Assembly (NCBI RefSeq): GCF_023716665.1 | Contig: NZ_CP071859.1 | Location: forward strand, 930,001 to 994,000 | Direction: 5' to 3' | Length of the DNA stretch: 64,000 nt | Source: Vibrio sp. SCSIO 43135 | GTDB taxonomy: Bacteria; Pseudomonadota; Gammaproteobacteria; Enterobacterales; Vibrionaceae | Shown here: positions 37,014 through 47,245 of the stretch, one piece after another | How the letters are laid out: each line of letters starts with the position of its first letter | Position numbering within the stretch: position 1 is the stretch's first letter | Notes under the pieces: model-generated | Seen by the model: only the letters and a program-made list of their open reading frames with translations | Told to the model about the DNA's origin: nothing | Databases searched by the model: none | Translations under genes and position numbers: made by a program

Positions 37014-38321
37014 TTGTCATATTTTCATCAAGCGGTTACTGAACTCATTGAACGCGTTAAGGATGCGGAAGACGGAACGATACGTCTAGTTCAAGTTCTT
37101 GAAGAAAAACCAAATTTTGCGTTTATCGATTGGTTAGAAGCGCAACCTATCTTTCCCAAATTCTATTGGCAATCTCGTGATACTCGTGAAGAAGTCGTAG
37201 CCTTAGGGCAACTACACACTTTTTCCGAATTGGCTCCAGCGTACGCGATCCTAGGCGAAGACCAACGTATATGGGGGGGTCGCTCTTTTGATGGCAGTAC
37301 TGAAAAGAATCGACGCTGTATGTCGTCGTTTTTCTTCCTCCCTCAAATTGAATTGATTCGTTTCGATGATCGTTGGTCTATAGCAGTCAATCTCAGCAAC
37401 GAAAAACATCGTACTCTGGCATCACTTAACAAGCTTCAATATGAAGTGTCTCCATTGCTACCGATTAGCTCTCATATCAACCATGTGAGTCATGTTCCTG
37501 AACAGCAGGAGTGGCATCGCTTGGTAAATAAAGTGCTGGATGGTATTGATGCCAATGCATTTAAAAAAGTGGTGCTCGCACGCAAAACAACGGTCCAGCT
37601 TGATAAACCATTGTGCGCGGCTCAATTACTCAAAGCGAGCTATCAGCAAAATCACCATAGCTTTCACTTTTTAATGTCTCTCGATCAACGCCATAGCTTT
37701 ATGGGCTCGACGCCAGAACGCCTGTATTCGCGCCAAGGTTCAGAGTTACATACAGAAGCACTGGCGGGAACCATTGGGCGAGGTCGAAATGCAAGCCAAG
37801 ATATGGAACTTGCAAATTGGCTCTCTCAAGACAGCAAGAATCTTAATGAAAACCAATACGTGGTGGATGACATCATTGATCGGTTAACGCCTCATTCTCA
37901 AGAAGTGCACGTTGAACAAGAAGCCCGTTTGGTGCGTTTGCGTAAAGTGCAGCATTTGAAGCGAAGCATTCATGCTCAGCTCAACAAAGGTATTAACGGT
38001 GTCCAACTGCTCGATGCTCTGCAGCCAACCGCGGCCGTTGCTGGCCTACCTCGCAAGGAATCAATGGATTTCATTAACCAAAATGAATCGTTTGCCAGAG
38101 GTTGGTATGCGGGTTCTGTTGGTTATGTGAGTCAACAAAAAGCGGAGTTTTGTGTTGCGATTCGAAGTGCACTGATTGTAAACGACCAAGTGCAGCTGTT
38201 TGCTGGCGCAGGTATTGTACCGGGATCCATTGCCGAGCATGAGTGGCAAGAACTGGATAAAAAAATGTCGACGTTACTAACGCTCATTTCAGACAATCCG
38301 CCATTAGGAGTTGCCTCATGA
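37014..38321 (+). CDS. menF: Isochorismate synthase MenF
   Basis: MenF converts chorismate to isochorismate, the entry to menaquinone synthesis. The 435-residue protein has the chorismate-binding C-terminal domain, with KVVLARKT, STPERLYSRQ, LAGTIGRGRN, PTAAVAGLPRK and GAGIVPGSI. The start is TTG: GAGG lies six bases upstream and no ATG or GTG suits. It leads the menF-D-H-B-C-E cluster and overlaps menD by four bases. Confidence 0.94.
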   Translation: MSYFHQAVTELIERVKDAEDGTIRLVQVLEEKPNFAFIDWLEAQPIFPKFYWQSRDTREEVVALGQLHTFSELAPAYAILGEDQRIWGGRSFDGSTEKNRRCMSSFFFLPQIELIRFDDRWSIAVNLSNEKHRTLASLNKLQYEVSPLLPISSHINHVSHVPEQQEWHRLVNKVLDGIDANAFKKVVLARKTTVQLDKPLCAAQLLKASYQQNHHSFHFLMSLDQRHSFMGSTPERLYSRQGSELHTEALAGTIGRGRNASQDMELANWLSQDSKNLNENQYVVDDIIDRLTPHSQEVHVEQEARLVRLRKVQHLKRSIHAQLNKGINGVQLLDALQPTAAVAGLPRKESMDFINQNESFARGWYAGSVGYVSQQKAEFCVAIRSALIVNDQVQLFAGAGIVPGSIAEHEWQELDKKMSTLLTLISDNPPLGVAS

Positions 38322-40027
38322 TTCAAGATCAAGCGATCGTGAATCGAGTCTGGAGCGAAGTTTTACTGGAAGAGTTAACTCGATTTGGTGTTACAGAAGT
38401 CTGCATTGCACCGGGTTCTCGTTCTACCCCTCTAACTCTCGAAGCTGAAGCGAACTCGAAGCTAAACATTCACACCCATTTTGATGAACGCGGCTTAGGG
38501 TTTCTCGCGTTGGGTTTAGCAAAAGCTAGCCAAAAACCGGTTGCGATTATTGTTACCTCGGGGACGGCGGTAGCAAATTTACTTCCCGCTATTGCTGAAT
38601 CGAAACTGACCGGCGAAAAGCTGGTGGTGTTAACCGCTGATCGTCCAGCAGAGCTTGTTGGTTGCGGTGCAAATCAAGCCATCAACCAGCTGGGTATCTT
38701 TTCTTCTCATGTGACCGACAGTTTGAATCTGCCAAGTCCTACCATGAACATCAGTTTGGGCTGGCTACTTTCTAGTGTAGATAACACGCTATTTCAACAG
38801 GAGACAAGTGGCGGCGCGGTCCATATCAACTGCCCTTACCCAGAACCGCTATACACCAAGCAAGATAAAAGCTGCGCCGAAGGTTATCTGAATACAGTGA
38901 AAGCATGGAGAGAGTCGCAAACAATCTACGCTACTCGTATTCAGTCTAAGAGCATAGCTCCCGAGAATTCTATCGACTTCTATGGCCAAAAAGGGATTGT
39001 ACTCATTGGCAGTTTGCCGTTAGAGCAAGCCCAGCAAGCCACGCGCTTTGCACAGCAGTTAGGGTGGCCTGTTTTGTGCGATGTGCAATCTGGAGTTACC
39101 AGTGATTGGTCACATTACGATGTGTGGCTACAAAATGTGAGATTGCAGAGCCAATTAATAGAGTGTGATTGTGTGGTTCAGTTCGGGGCTCGGTTTGTAT
39201 CGAAGCGCTTAAATCAATGGCTGAAAAATCATGTAGTGAGTCGGCAATGTACTTATGTCTACATTTCAGATTCTGACCAACGTGACAACCAAAACCACTT
39301 AAGTCAGCAACATATAGTGACTGATATTGCAGAGTGGGTGGAAGCACATTTATCGCCAACCAAACTTAGCAAGCATGCAGGTTGGGCCGACGAATTAAAA
39401 GCTTACAGCCAACAAGTTGACATGCTGCTTAGCCAATTTTCAGCGCAAAGTGACTCGTTATCGGAACTTGCGTTGGCTTGCCTAATTGAACAACACACCC
39501 AGTATGCCGATGTATTTTTAGGTAACAGCCTGTTTGTTCGACTTGTTGATATGTTTGGTCGTATTGACGAGTCCGCCATTTACACTAACCGCGGCGCATC
39601 GGGCATCGATGGAATAGTGGCTACGGCTGCAGGGGTATACCGAGCGCAAACTCGCCCACTGATCTTGTTTATTGGTGATACTTCGTTGCTTTATGATCTT
39701 AACTCTTTGGCACTGCTCACTCATTGCCAAATTCCGATTGTTGTAGCGGTAACGAATAATGATGGTGGGGCCATTTTTGACTTGCTACCAGTACCAGAGC
39801 AGCAGCGTGAGACTTTGTATCAAATGCCCCATGGCTATGACTTTCAATACGCTGCGAAGCAGTTTGGATTGAAGTACCAAAATGTTGCGTCGCAGGAAAA
39901 CTTCAATACCGTGGTATCAGAGCACCTTACTACAGGGCAAGGTGCTCTCATTGTGGAAGTGCAGACGCCGGCCAATCAAGCTTCTACACAACTGAAGCAG
40001 TTCATGAATCGCGTACATGCTCTATAG
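38318..40027 (+). CDS. menD: SEPHCHC synthase MenD
   Basis: MenD is the thiamine-diphosphate enzyme that adds the succinic semialdehyde unit from 2-oxoglutarate to isochorismate. The 569-residue protein has the N-terminal CIAPGSRSTPLTLEA and HFDERGLGFLALGLAKA, with the catalytic Glu in DERGLGF. The ThDP-binding motif is in GDTSLLYDLNSLALL followed by NNDGGAIFDLLP. It overlaps menF by four bases and menH by eleven, so translation is likely coupled. Confidence 0.97.
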   Translation: MIQDQAIVNRVWSEVLLEELTRFGVTEVCIAPGSRSTPLTLEAEANSKLNIHTHFDERGLGFLALGLAKASQKPVAIIVTSGTAVANLLPAIAESKLTGEKLVVLTADRPAELVGCGANQAINQLGIFSSHVTDSLNLPSPTMNISLGWLLSSVDNTLFQQETSGGAVHINCPYPEPLYTKQDKSCAEGYLNTVKAWRESQTIYATRIQSKSIAPENSIDFYGQKGIVLIGSLPLEQAQQATRFAQQLGWPVLCDVQSGVTSDWSHYDVWLQNVRLQSQLIECDCVVQFGARFVSKRLNQWLKNHVVSRQCTYVYISDSDQRDNQNHLSQQHIVTDIAEWVEAHLSPTKLSKHAGWADELKAYSQQVDMLLSQFSAQSDSLSELALACLIEQHTQYADVFLGNSLFVRLVDMFGRIDESAIYTNRGASGIDGIVATAAGVYRAQTRPLILFIGDTSLLYDLNSLALLTHCQIPIVVAVTNNDGGAIFDLLPVPEQQRETLYQMPHGYDFQYAAKQFGLKYQNVASQENFNTVVSEHLTTGQGALIVEVQTPANQASTQLKQFMNRVHAL

Positions 40028-40823
40028 TCAAAAACAACGCCACAGCAGTAATGAACAGGAACCAACATTGGTTTTTATTCATGGCTTGCTGGGTACTGGT
40101 TTAGATTGGCAAGCTTGTCGTGCGCATTTAACTCAGTTTCCTTTCATTTCTATCGACCTGCCTGGTCATGGAAACAGTGCCGGAATCTCATGTCTCAATA
40201 GTGATCATTGTTGCAAGATGATTACTAGCACATTATTAGCCCAACTCGATCCCGAATCTCCTCTGATACTGATAGGCTATTCACTTGGCGCACGCATTAT
40301 TATGCAAGGCTTAGCTAATAGTTTGTTTAGTGGGCTGAACATAAAGGGAGCATTGATAGAGGGAGGCAACTTCGGCCTCGAATGTGAATTAGATAAGAGT
40401 GCGCGCCTTGCCAACGATGAAGCTTGGGCTAAGCGATTTCGATATGAACCAATCGCACAAGTATTGGCCGATTGGTACCAACAACCCGTGTTTTCTTCGC
40501 TAAAAGATGAGCAAAGACAAGCTTTAATATCAAAACGAAGTGCTAATCTAGGTCCATCAGTGGCAGACATGCTTGAAGCCACATCATTGGCAAAGCAAGA
40601 TTACTTACTAGATAGATTGAAACTATGCGGCGTACCATTGCATTACATTTGTGGAGAGTATGATCGCAAGTTTAGTCAAATGGCAGTAGAGAGTTCTCTG
40701 TCATTTACTCAAATTAAACAGGCTGGTCATAACGTTCATCAAGAGCAGCCTTTGGCTTTTGCGCAAGCCACGCTTGAACAAATTCAGTTATTTGCGCAGA
40801 AAGAAAATTCTACCCATCGCTAG
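40017..40823 (+). CDS. menH: SHCHC synthase MenH
   Basis: MenH is an alpha/beta hydrolase that eliminates pyruvate from SEPHCHC to give SHCHC. In the 268-residue protein the nucleophile Ser is in GYSLGARI, an Asp is in GEYDRKF and the His in KQAGHNVHQEQP, completing the triad. FIHGLLGTGLDW near the N-terminus supplies the oxyanion region. It overlaps menD by eleven bases, and menB follows 33-45 bases later. Confidence 0.93.
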   Translation: MLYSQKQRHSSNEQEPTLVFIHGLLGTGLDWQACRAHLTQFPFISIDLPGHGNSAGISCLNSDHCCKMITSTLLAQLDPESPLILIGYSLGARIIMQGLANSLFSGLNIKGALIEGGNFGLECELDKSARLANDEAWAKRFRYEPIAQVLADWYQQPVFSSLKDEQRQALISKRSANLGPSVADMLEATSLAKQDYLLDRLKLCGVPLHYICGEYDRKFSQMAVESSLSFTQIKQAGHNVHQEQPLAFAQATLEQIQLFAQKENSTHR

Positions 40824-40868
40824 AGTCACAAGGCTCTGGCAGGCTTAACGAGAACAATGGGAATCACC

Positions 40869-41735
40869 ATGGCAAAAACAGTAGGCATCACCGAAGAAGA
40901 ACTATACGCTCCAGTGGATTGGAAAGACTGTAGCGGCGAGTATCAAGATATCTCCTATCACAAATCAGAAGATGGCATCGCCAAGATTACGATTTGTCGT
41001 CCTCAGGTACACAATGCGTTTCGTCCTCAAACCGTAAAGGAAATGATCAACGCTTTGGCTGACGCTCGTTACGATGAGAAAGTCGGCGCGATAATCTTGA
41101 CCGGGCTAGGTGAGAAAGCGTTTTGTTCTGGTGGCGATCAAAGTATTCGTGGTGATTACGGTGGCTATCAAGATGATTCAGGTACTCACCACCTGAATGT
41201 TCTGGACTTCCAGCGTCAAATTCGCACTTGCCCTAAACCAGTGATCGCTTCGGTAGCTGGCTGGGCTGTGGGTGGCGGTCATGTACTGCATATGATGTGT
41301 GACTTAACCATTGCGGCAGACAACGCACAATTTGGTCAAACTGGACCAAAAGTGGGCTCGTTCGATGGTGGCTGGGGCGCTTCATATATGGCTCGTATCG
41401 TAGGCCAGAAAAAAGCCCGCGAGATTTGGTTCTTATGCCGATTCTACAATGCGCAAGAAGCACTGGATATGGGGCTGGTTAATACCGTGGTTCCACTTGA
41501 AGAGCTGGAGAAGGAAACGGTTCGTTGGTGTCGTGAAACACTGCAGCATAGCCCAATGGCTCTTCGTTGTTTGAAGGCAGCTCTAAACGCTGACTGTGAC
41601 GGTCAAGCTGGCTTACAGGAACTGGCTGGTAATGCGACAATGATGTTCTACATGACCGATGAAGGCCAAGAAGGCCGAAATGCGTTTAACGAAAAACGTC
41701 GCCCTGATTTCGATAAATTCCCTCGTAACCCATAA
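40869..41735 (+). CDS. menB: 1,4-dihydroxy-2-naphthoyl-CoA synthase MenB
   Basis: MenB closes the naphthoquinone ring from o-succinylbenzoyl-CoA. It is a crotonase-fold enzyme, 288 residues from the ATG at 40869 ([15 protein letters not shown]); an in-frame ATG at 40857 adds four residues and cannot be excluded. [37 protein letters not shown] and PRNP at the C-terminus are highly conserved MenB features. It lies between menH and menC. Confidence 0.96.
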   Translation: MAKTVGITEEELYAPVDWKDCSGEYQDISYHKSEDGIAKITICRPQVHNAFRPQTVKEMINALADARYDEKVGAIILTGLGEKAFCSGGDQSIRGDYGGYQDDSGTHHLNVLDFQRQIRTCPKPVIASVAGWAVGGGHVLHMMCDLTIAADNAQFGQTGPKVGSFDGGWGASYMARIVGQKKAREIWFLCRFYNAQEALDMGLVNTVVPLEELEKETVRWCRETLQHSPMALRCLKAALNADCDGQAGLQELAGNATMMFYMTDEGQEGRNAFNEKRRPDFDKFPRNP

Positions 41736-41846
41736 AGCACAAAATTAGCCAAGAACTTCTGCTTTCTTGGCTGTCTAATCAAAGATAAAGGCAGATAGGA
41801 GCTGCCTTTATCTGAGTCGTGCTAATAAAATTTGGGAAATGATGGA

Positions 41847-42836
41847 ATGAGAAAGGCTAAGTTATACCGCTACTGTTTGCCAATGGACAGTGGTGTCATC
41901 CTTCGAGAGAACAAATTAACCGAGCGACATGGATTGGTCGTCGAACTTACCGAAGGAAATAAAAGCGTTTATGGTGAAATTGCACCGCTTCCGGGGTTTA
42001 GTGTGGAGTCTGTTGAAGAGGCTTTATCACAAACTCAGCAACAATTGGCTCTTTGGTTGCAAGGGGAGTCTCTAGATTATAACGAACTTTATCCTTCGGT
42101 AGCGTTTGGTTTATCAATGGCTGAACTCGAACTTACTGGTGCACTGCCAGTAGGCGGTAACTACCAAGCAGCCCCGTTGTGCACGGGAGACCCGGACGAA
42201 TTGATCCCAGTTCTCAATGACATGCCTGGACAAAAAGTCGCTAAGGTGAAGGTTGGCTTGTATGAGCCAATTCGTGATGGAATGCTGGTGAGTTTGTTTT
42301 TGGAGTCGATACCTGATCTTACGTTACGTCTTGATGCAAACCGAGCATGGACTCCTGAAAAAGCGCAGCAATTTGCCAAGTACATTTCTCCGTCATTACG
42401 TCAGCGCATTACTTTTCTAGAAGAACCGTGTCAGCAACCAAACGATAGTTTGTCGTTTGCGATTGATTCAGGTATTGCGATTGCGTGGGATGAAAGCCTA
42501 CAACACGCAATCAGGCGTGACGACTTTAAATTGGAAGACCTAATAGGTGGAAAAGCGATCATTATTAAGCCAACCTTGATTGGTTCAGTCTCTCGCTGTA
42601 TCGGCTTGATTGAAAAAGCGCAAAGTTTGGGGATCAAAGCTGTCATCAGTTCGAGCATTGAATCGAGCTTAGGCTTAAACCAACTTGCTCGCTTGGCTAA
42701 GTGGCAATTGCCTGATGAAGTACCTGGCCTCGATACGATTGGCCTTTTCAAAGCTCAATTAGAAAATGGATGGCCGGGAAGTGATTTACCAATTCAGGCT
42801 CTCAGCGAACAAACGCTAGAATGGCAATCTGAATGA
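41847..42836 (+). CDS. menC: o-Succinylbenzoate synthase MenC
   Basis: MenC dehydrates SHCHC to o-succinylbenzoate. It is an enolase-superfamily enzyme of 329 residues from the ATG at 41847; a TTG at 41832 also fits but is less likely. Catalytic Lys is in AKVKVGLY, metal ligands in [16 protein letters not shown] and AWDESL, and the second Lys in [10 protein letters not shown]. There is a 111-base gap after menB, and the stop overlaps the menE start (ATGA). Confidence 0.93.
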   Translation: MRKAKLYRYCLPMDSGVILRENKLTERHGLVVELTEGNKSVYGEIAPLPGFSVESVEEALSQTQQQLALWLQGESLDYNELYPSVAFGLSMAELELTGALPVGGNYQAAPLCTGDPDELIPVLNDMPGQKVAKVKVGLYEPIRDGMLVSLFLESIPDLTLRLDANRAWTPEKAQQFAKYISPSLRQRITFLEEPCQQPNDSLSFAIDSGIAIAWDESLQHAIRRDDFKLEDLIGGKAIIIKPTLIGSVSRCIGLIEKAQSLGIKAVISSSIESSLGLNQLARLAKWQLPDEVPGLDTIGLFKAQLENGWPGSDLPIQALSEQTLEWQSE

Positions 42837-44293
42837 AGGGTATGTCAGTAAATCAGCAACATGCGTTATGGAAAAAATGGGCTCAACAGAGCCCATTGTC
42901 GTCTGCGCTCTTGTATAACGGCCAGTCATACCATTGGATGCAGCTCAGCGAGTTGATTAATGCTGCAGTTCACCAACTTAAAGCTCACGGTGTTAAAAGC
43001 GGTAATGTTGTGACTTTAGTTGGCAAAAACCACGTGGAAACGGTCGTTCTGTACCTAGCGTGTCTTGAGGTTGGCGCAATTTGTGCGATTACTATGCCTC
43101 AGCCACTGGAATCCTTATTTAGCAAGCTTACGACTTTGTATCCTGAGTCAGCTAAACGTTTTGTATGGTTGTCGCCGTCGGCTGGCTTTGATGATCAATC
43201 GATTGATGCTATTAAGCAATCTTGCGTTATGGTTGCGTATCGATGGTGTGAAAAGGCTTCAGAAGAGTCGAAATTTGAACCAAGTACATCAGAATTAGAA
43301 GTATCACACTATAACGAACACAACCCGGCATCCGTTATCTTTACTTCGGGATCAACCGGATCACCTAAAGCGGTAATGCATACGTCAGCTCAACACCTTG
43401 CTTCTGCTCGCGGGCTATTGGAGCAGTTTCACTTCAGGCATACAGATACTTGGTTACTGAGCCTGCCGTTATACCATGTGTCGGGTCTTGCCATTATCTA
43501 TCGGTGGTTGCAGGCTGGAGGGTGTCTGAAAGTAGGTAATGGAAGCTTGAGTCAAGATATCCAAGATGTGTCTCATGCGTCTTTGGTCGCGACCCAACTC
43601 AAAAGGCTGCTTGATAGCGGTCAACCACTTACTCTCACACATGTACTGCTAGGGGGAAGCCATATTCCCTTAACGCTTAGTCAGCAAGCCCAAAGCATGG
43701 GAATTGAAACTTGGCTGGGCTATGGCATGACAGAGGCTGCGTCTACAGTCACGGCGAAAAAAGTAGATGGCACATCTACAGCTGGGGCGTTATTAAATAA
43801 TCGCAAGCTCAAGTTAGAACAACAGCGGATATTCATTGGCGGTGAAACTCTTGCCAGCGGATACTATGTACGTGGTGAGCTTCTGCCAATTGTCGACAAC
43901 GAAGGGTGGTTCGACAGCAAAGATCTCGGTGAGTGGCTGGGTAGTGAGCTTAGAATTATCGGTCGAGCCGACAACCAGTTCATTTCGGGTGGTGAAAATG
44001 TCCATTGTGAAGAAGTTGAAGCGGCGTTAAATCAGTTTCCTCTGGTAAGCCAATCAGTGGTGATTCCTGTGCAAGATGCCGAGTTTGGTCAGCGTTCAGT
44101 TGCTTTTCTTCAAAGCTCTGTCGATCTTACTGTTAGTGAAATGGAAGCGCATCTAAGCAGTAAATTAGAAAAGTTTAAGTGGCCTGTTCAGTTTTATCCT
44201 ATACCACCTGAGGCCGTTGGCAGTGGGATAAAAATCTCACGACACTCGCTAAAGCAGTGGCTTAATACCAACACGTTATTTAAAGCCTGTTGA
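42833..44293 (+). CDS. menE: o-Succinylbenzoate-CoA ligase MenE
   Basis: MenE activates o-succinylbenzoate as its CoA thioester by an AMP intermediate. The 486-residue ANL-superfamily protein has the P-loop-like [24 protein letters not shown], the [10 protein letters not shown] motif and [20 protein letters not shown]. The C-terminal Lys lies in [11 protein letters not shown]. It shares four bases with menC and ends the menaquinone cluster, convergent with nagE. Confidence 0.95.
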   Translation: MKGMSVNQQHALWKKWAQQSPLSSALLYNGQSYHWMQLSELINAAVHQLKAHGVKSGNVVTLVGKNHVETVVLYLACLEVGAICAITMPQPLESLFSKLTTLYPESAKRFVWLSPSAGFDDQSIDAIKQSCVMVAYRWCEKASEESKFEPSTSELEVSHYNEHNPASVIFTSGSTGSPKAVMHTSAQHLASARGLLEQFHFRHTDTWLLSLPLYHVSGLAIIYRWLQAGGCLKVGNGSLSQDIQDVSHASLVATQLKRLLDSGQPLTLTHVLLGGSHIPLTLSQQAQSMGIETWLGYGMTEAASTVTAKKVDGTSTAGALLNNRKLKLEQQRIFIGGETLASGYYVRGELLPIVDNEGWFDSKDLGEWLGSELRIIGRADNQFISGGENVHCEEVEAALNQFPLVSQSVVIPVQDAEFGQRSVAFLQSSVDLTVSEMEAHLSSKLEKFKWPVQFYPIPPEAVGSGIKISRHSLKQWLNTNTLFKAC

Positions 44294-44317
44294 TCTAAAG
44301 TCTTTAATACAGCCCAA

Positions 44318-44362
44318 ATAAAAAAGAAGTGCAGAATCGGTGACTAAGCGTTTCTGCACTTC
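44318..44362 (-). terminator. nagE terminator
   Basis: Read on the minus strand, GAAGTGCAGAA pairs with TTCTGCACTTC around a 15-base loop and is followed by TTTTTATTT. It lies about 45 bases past the nagE stop and could also stop menE transcription from the other side. Confidence 0.8.
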
Positions 44363-44405
44363 AGGGGGCGTGGTGAAGGTGAGTCACCACAAACTTTAAA
44401 TTTGA

Positions 44406-45872
44406 TTAGCTAGCGAGCGCTTTTTTCATTTGCTCGGCAACTTTGTCGACTTTTCCTAGGCCGATGATGACTTGTAGGCCACCTTTGCCAACCGGAACAA
44501 CACCTGCTGCGCCAAGCTGTTTCAGTTTGTCGCTATCTGCAACACCTGAATCTTTTACTGTTAGACGTAGTCGAGTAATACAGTTGTCCACTTCCAGGAT
44601 GTTATCTGCACCGCCGACTGCTTCAATGTAGTTGTTTGCTAGTTCGCTTAGACCTTCTGGAGATGCTGTTTCTTTTTCAGCTTCTAAGTCTTCACCACGG
44701 CCTGGAGTGCGTAGGTTGAATTTGATGATTACGAAGCGGAATACCGTGTAGTAAATCACGCCAAATACTAGGCCTTGAACAATCAGCATGTACCACTGTG
44801 TCGCCAGTGGGTTTTGGCTAGACAAGACGAAGTCTACAAAACCTGCAGAGAAACCAAAGCCTGCCATCCATTCCATGCTCGCTGCAATGTATAGAGAGAT
44901 ACCTGTTAGGATTGCATGCAATAGGTACAGAAGCGGAGCTAAGAACATGAAGCTGAACTCTAGCGGTTCTGTGATACCGGTGAAGAATGAAGCCATTGCA
45001 GCAGCTAGCATGATTGCGAACACTTGGTTCTTGTTTTTAGCGTCAGAACAGTGGTACATAGCCAGAGCAGCTGCTGGTAAGCCGAACATCATGATAGGGA
45101 AGAAGCCTGCTTGATACATACCAGTTTTGCCAGGGATACCTGTACCGTTAGCGATAGATTGTGCGCCGCCAAGGAAGTTAGGGATATCGTTAATGCCAAC
45201 AACATCGAACCAGAAAACTGGGTACAGTGCGTGGTGCATACCGACAGATAGGAATAGACGGTTAAAGAAGCCGAATAGGCCAGCACCGACAGCGCCCATG
45301 CTTTCAAGCTTGATACCGAACTGGATAAGCGCATCGTAGACTGCAGGCCATACGTAAAGCAATACGAAAGACAGAGCCATACCAGCAACAGACGTTAGGA
45401 TTGGTACAAGACGTTTGCCACTGAAGAAAGCCAGTGCTTGTGGCAGTTCAACTGTAGAGTAACGGTTGTAGATCTCAGCAGAAATAATACCAATAATGAT
45501 ACCGATGAATTGGTTACTGATCTTACCGAATGCTGGTGGTACTTCGCTCGCATCAACACCAATCAACTGAGCAACTGAGCCCGGTGCAAGTAGGGTGGTA
45601 ACTACCAGGAACATAACAAAACCAGATAAGGCTGCTGAACCGTTCTTATCTCGGCTCAAACCAAATGCAACACCTACTGCAAATAACACAGCCATGTTGT
45701 CGATGATTGCGCCGCCAGATTTAATCAAAAATGCCGCAAGAATGTTTTCTGAACCCCACCCAACAGGATCGAGCCAGTAACCTATACCCATAAGAATGGC
45801 AGCCGCAGGTAAAGTAGCGACTGGTACCATCAGCGCCTTACCTACTTTCTGCATGTAGCCTAGTATGTTCAT
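44406..45872 (-). CDS. nagE: N-acetylglucosamine PTS permease IIBC (NagE-like)
   Basis: A 488-residue PTS permease of the glucose/GlcNAc family. The EIIC domain begins MNILGYMQKVGKALMVPVA and has [32 protein letters not shown] and TGITEPLEFSFMFLAPLLYL, all close to NagE. After the LRTPGRGED linker comes EIIB, with the phosphorylated Cys431 in DNCITRLRLTV. The protein stops there: E. coli NagE carries a further C-terminal IIA domain, so a separate IIA must supply phosphate. It is divergent from a LysR gene and separated from nagA/nagC. GlcNAc is the best-supported substrate, but glucose or another amino sugar is possible. Confidence 0.85.
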   Translation of the reverse strand: MNILGYMQKVGKALMVPVATLPAAAILMGIGYWLDPVGWGSENILAAFLIKSGGAIIDNMAVLFAVGVAFGLSRDKNGSAALSGFVMFLVVTTLLAPGSVAQLIGVDASEVPPAFGKISNQFIGIIIGIISAEIYNRYSTVELPQALAFFSGKRLVPILTSVAGMALSFVLLYVWPAVYDALIQFGIKLESMGAVGAGLFGFFNRLFLSVGMHHALYPVFWFDVVGINDIPNFLGGAQSIANGTGIPGKTGMYQAGFFPIMMFGLPAAALAMYHCSDAKNKNQVFAIMLAAAMASFFTGITEPLEFSFMFLAPLLYLLHAILTGISLYIAASMEWMAGFGFSAGFVDFVLSSQNPLATQWYMLIVQGLVFGVIYYTVFRFVIIKFNLRTPGRGEDLEAEKETASPEGLSELANNYIEAVGGADNILEVDNCITRLRLTVKDSGVADSDKLKQLGAAGVVPVGKGGLQVIIGLGKVDKVAEQMKKALAS

Positions 45873-45903
45873 GTATACCCCTATTTAATATTTTTCTATT
45901 ACA

Positions 45904-45932
45904 TGGCTCAACGTAAGTCATTAATTGAGCCA
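45904..45932. promoter_or_regulatory. Inverted repeat upstream of nagE
   Basis: TGGCTCAA (45904-45911) and TTGAGCCA (45925-45932) are perfect 8-bp arms separated by 13 bases, 32-60 bases before the nagE ATG. It could be a repressor or activator site, or the leader of the nagE transcript. It does not look like the NagC consensus. Confidence 0.45.
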
Positions 45933-46001
45933 GTTAACACTTTATGTTATTGGGTATATTAGAAACTTATTTATCGATGCAAACAAACGAATCGGGTAGT
46001 A

Positions 46002-46028
46002 CTATGGATTAAAAATTTTAATTCATAG
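46002..46028. promoter_or_regulatory. Palindrome upstream of the LysR-type gene
   Basis: Arms CTATGGATTAAAA and TTTTAATTCATAG, 13 bases each with one mismatched pair, flank a single central A. The site ends eight bases before the LysR ATG and reaches its ribosome binding region, so binding here would likely block the gene itself. The shape suits an autoregulatory site, but the binding factor is inferred. Confidence 0.55.
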
Positions 46029-46036
46029 GGTGTCTT

Positions 46037-46918
46037 ATGGCGAACCAACAACTGCTGTTGAGAAACTTACATACTTTCCATGTTGCGGCGAAAACCCTGA
46101 GTTTTACGCTTGCAGGTAAAGAGCTTCATCTTACTCAGGGAGCGGTGAGCCATCGTATTAAAGTCTTGGAAAGTGAGTTGGGTTTTAACCTGTTTGTGAG
46201 AGGAACACGCAAGCTTGAGCTCACAGAAGAAGGACACCGTTTTCACGGGACGTTATCCAAGTCACTGCACAACATCTTTTCCGAAATCGACGACATTAAT
46301 ACCACAGACATGGTCGGTGAGATCAACATCGCCACCTCAACGGGTTTCGCCAATGGCTGGCTGTTACCTAGGCTGCATGATTTCAAAGCAAAGTATCCTA
46401 AATTCAACCTCAATGTGTTCGGTCATGAAGAACAGCAAAGCTTTCATGAGAACAATATTGAAGTGGCCATTTACTATGACTCAGAAGGGTTTACCGATGT
46501 CTATCGTCAGCGCTTGTTTGGCGACAAATACATTCCTGTATGTACACCTCAATACGCCAAGCAGCATAGGTTATATGAAGATGGCCTAGAATCACTTAAA
46601 CGGATTAATTTCATTCATGCATTAGGTTCAGACGTATGGCAACGCTGGATGAAGTACATGAAGCTAGATGTGGACTATTTTGAGCAGTTCTACTGTGTGA
46701 GTCACCGGGAAATGGGTTTTTTAAGCGCACAGCATCATTTAGGGGTTGCGATGGGGCGCTATCAGTTTGTGAAAGATATGATTGAGTCTGGAGAACTTGT
46801 TACCCCGTACCCGAGCATGAGTACGGATAAGGGGTATGACTTACTCTGCCCATTAGGTACAGAGAACCGGCCTAAAATTCGAACTTTTATCAACTGGGTG
46901 GAAGGACAGTTAGATTAG
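46037..46918 (+). CDS. LysR-family transcriptional regulator
   Basis: A 293-residue LysR-type regulator. The N-terminal winged helix-turn-helix spans about residues 8-67 (FHVAAKTLSFTLAGKELHL, GAVSHRIKVLESELGFNLFV), and an effector-binding domain of two lobes follows. The sequence resembles the DsdC/GcvA branch. It is divergent from nagE, with 164 bases containing two inverted repeats between them, so control of nagE is a reasonable guess but not shown. The inducer is unknown. Confidence 0.88.
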   Translation: MANQQLLLRNLHTFHVAAKTLSFTLAGKELHLTQGAVSHRIKVLESELGFNLFVRGTRKLELTEEGHRFHGTLSKSLHNIFSEIDDINTTDMVGEINIATSTGFANGWLLPRLHDFKAKYPKFNLNVFGHEEQQSFHENNIEVAIYYDSEGFTDVYRQRLFGDKYIPVCTPQYAKQHRLYEDGLESLKRINFIHALGSDVWQRWMKYMKLDVDYFEQFYCVSHREMGFLSAQHHLGVAMGRYQFVKDMIESGELVTPYPSMSTDKGYDLLCPLGTENRPKIRTFINWVEGQLD

Positions 46919-47046
46919 TTGAAGCGGTGTTCTTGAAGGTATATTTAATTTAGCAATTAAATAGTCCAAAACTGAATTTAGTATCTATATAACTCCAGTT
47001 CATAATAAAGCCTGTAACCCAAAGGAATATGAATAAAGGCTGGTTC

Positions 47047-47220
47047 ATGAAGATACTATTGGCCGCTGCGGTGCTCCTTCAAATTGTTGTTGCGGTACAA
47101 ACAGAAGGGCTGACGCGGGCGTTGGTTGAGCTTTCAGCATTTTTACTGGTACTGGCAATTGTGTTTAGTATCCGTAGCAGTAAAAAAGTCGCCGCAAAAA
47201 TTGAAGCAGAAGAGCTGTAA
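47047..47220 (+). CDS. Small two-segment membrane protein
   Basis: A 57-residue protein from the ATG at 47047 (MKILLAAAVLLQIVVAVQTE), with AAAGG seven bases upstream. An ATG at 47029 adds six residues but has its AAGGA only two bases away, so it is less favoured. Two hydrophobic segments (about residues 3-17 and 25-43) are followed by a charged tail SSKKVAAKIEAEEL. I do not recognise a family. It stands between the LysR gene and the convergent exporter gene with no evident operon partner. Confidence 0.65.
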   Translation: MKILLAAAVLLQIVVAVQTEGLTRALVELSAFLLVLAIVFSIRSSKKVAAKIEAEEL

Positions 47221-47245
47221 AAGCATCTACTGCTTAATCTATGTT

